This document shows, in pieces, positions 22,325-23,177 of a DNA stretch of 23,177 nucleotides. Source of the DNA: a virus; the IMG/VR virus record IMGVR_UViG_3300010885_018080, positions 1-23,177 of that record; one strand, 5' to 3'. The notes beneath the pieces are model-generated. The model ran no database searches, had not been told where the DNA came from, and saw only the letters and a program-made list of their open reading frames with translations. Position 1 is the first letter of the stretch. The number at the start of each line of letters is the position of its first letter. A program made the position numbers and the translations under genes.

Positions 22325-23177
22325 ATGTCGTATACAATAACGTTAACCGATGGTGCAGTATTTGCTACTGTAGCAGATGGCACTATAAACACTTCCAGTT
22401 CCATGACCTTGGTAGGTAAAAATTATGCTGGATATGGCCAATTCTTAAATGACGATATTATACGTTTATTAGAATGCGGATCAAATTCTACTCCACCTGG
22501 TGCACCATTAACAGGGCAACTTTGGTTTGATTCTGGAGCTGGATTGCTCAAAATTTATAACGGTAGTGTGTTTAAAACTATTTCGGCTGCAACCGCTAGT
22601 GACTCTGCGCCCACTAGTAACAGCACCGGCGATTTATGGTATAACACAACTACACAACAACTTAATGTATGGACTGGTACAACATGGCTATTGATCGGTC
22701 CGCAGTTCACTGCTGGACAAGGTATAACCGGAGCAATTCCGGCAACAATAGTAGATAATGGATCGTTCAGTCATCAATGTATTGAATTGTATTGTGGTAA
22801 TAATATAATAGGTATTGTTAGTCAAGACGCGGCATTCACACCTGCAACTCCTATTCCAAATTTTACTACAGTACGCCCTGGTATTACTCTTGCAGCATAC
22901 GGAACCGGTGCCAATGTTCCGTTGTTTCAAGGCACTGCCACAAATTCTCAAGCACTCAGCGGACTGGCAAGCACACAATTCATGCGAAATGATGCCAATG
23001 CAACTACTTCTGGCACTGTGGGCATATTAAACAATGGCGGATTATCAGTGGGTCTCAATAGTGATTTAAGAGTCACTGTTGCCGGCACCGCAGTTACTGT
23101 GGCCAATCAAACTTCAAATGGCAACATTAATTTTAGTGTAAACAAAGCTGGGGTTCCTACCACAGTCATGACAATCA
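22325..23177 (+). CDS. Tail-fibre protein, N-terminal part (gene runs off the window)
   Basis: The frame is open from ATG at 22325 to the last base, giving 284 residues of a longer protein. It starts MSYTITLTDGAVFATVADGT, an N-terminus I associate with tail-fibre proteins of T4-like aquatic phages. Two tandem repeats follow: LTGQLWF...LKIYNGSVFKTIS (from residue 62) and STGDLWY...LNVWTGTTWLLIG (from residue 100), 38 residues apart. A G-PQFTAGQG linker leads to a beta-rich part, and residues about 200-240 carry the common fibre module TATNSQALSGLASTQFMRND followed by TTSGT. The N-terminus would attach to the baseplate or to a neighbouring fibre and the missing C-terminus would contact the host; both points come from the usual arrangement of such fibres. 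Late-promoter-like motifs and a GGAG ribosome site precede it. Confidence 0.8.
   Translation, partial: MSYTITLTDGAVFATVADGTINTSSSMTLVGKNYAGYGQFLNDDIIRLLECGSNSTPPGAPLTGQLWFDSGAGLLKIYNGSVFKTISAATASDSAPTSNSTGDLWYNTTTQQLNVWTGTTWLLIGPQFTAGQGITGAIPATIVDNGSFSHQCIELYCGNNIIGIVSQDAAFTPATPIPNFTTVRPGITLAAYGTGANVPLFQGTATNSQALSGLASTQFMRNDANATTSGTVGILNNGGLSVGLNSDLRVTVAGTAVTVANQTSNGNINFSVNKAGVPTTVMTI

Noticed and set aside
22325-23177. A diversity-generating retroelement target in the fibre gene
   Set aside because: No reverse transcriptase, template repeat or variable-region pair is visible, and the C-terminus where a target would lie is outside the window.

Overview
The window looks like part of the late structural (baseplate and tail-fibre) region of a T4-like contractile-tailed phage. 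All supported genes lie on the + strand, head to tail, with almost no spacer: two TAATG joints, one ATGA joint and gaps of 16 to 52 bases. The firm anchors are a gp25-like baseplate wedge protein (3194-3568) followed by a gp6-like baseplate wedge protein (3614-7027). The style of the proteins resembles marine or freshwater T4-like phages of the cyanophage/pelagiphage type, and the DNA is A+T-rich. No host gene, tRNA, integrase, transposon or CRISPR array is seen, so the host cannot be named.

Layout: (1) 1-421, the 3' end of a virion protein, probably a baseplate hub or spike component. (2) 421-3165, a 914-residue structural protein with hub-like motifs, interrupted by a PA14-like beta domain and ending in a Gly/Ala-rich tail. 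(3) gp25. (4) gp6, at 1137 residues much longer than T4 gp6. (5) 7027-21501, one uninterrupted reading frame for a 4824-residue giant protein covering about 62% of the window. (6) 21518-21667, a 49-residue protein too small for routine callers. (7) 21664-22272, a 202-residue virion protein whose N-terminus repeats the C-terminal motif of the 49-residue protein. (8) 22325 to the window end, the N-terminal 284 residues of a tail-fibre protein.

The giant protein sits where T4 carries gp7 and gp8. It is a mosaic: a conserved N-terminal region, two tandem degenerate cupredoxin-like repeats, two chitin-binding-like (CBM5/12-like) motifs, seven FG-GAP repeats that would make one seven-bladed integrin-alpha-like propeller with fibre modules inserted between blades, about ten copies of a short beta-sandwich fibre module, and several other tail-fibre modules near the C-terminus. 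A reasonable model is that gp25 and gp6 form the wedge core, the giant protein attaches to it and reaches outward, and the 202-residue protein and the last fibre decorate the periphery. Functions beyond gp25 and gp6 are inferred.

Regulation: a TAAATA core resembling the T4 late promoter (TATAAATA) occurs in every non-overlapping gap between genes (3182-3189, 3588-3595, 21506-21513, 22268-22275 and 22294-22300). Two of these lie only four bases before the start codon. No Rho-independent terminator is visible. No stretch over 300 bases lacks a gene.
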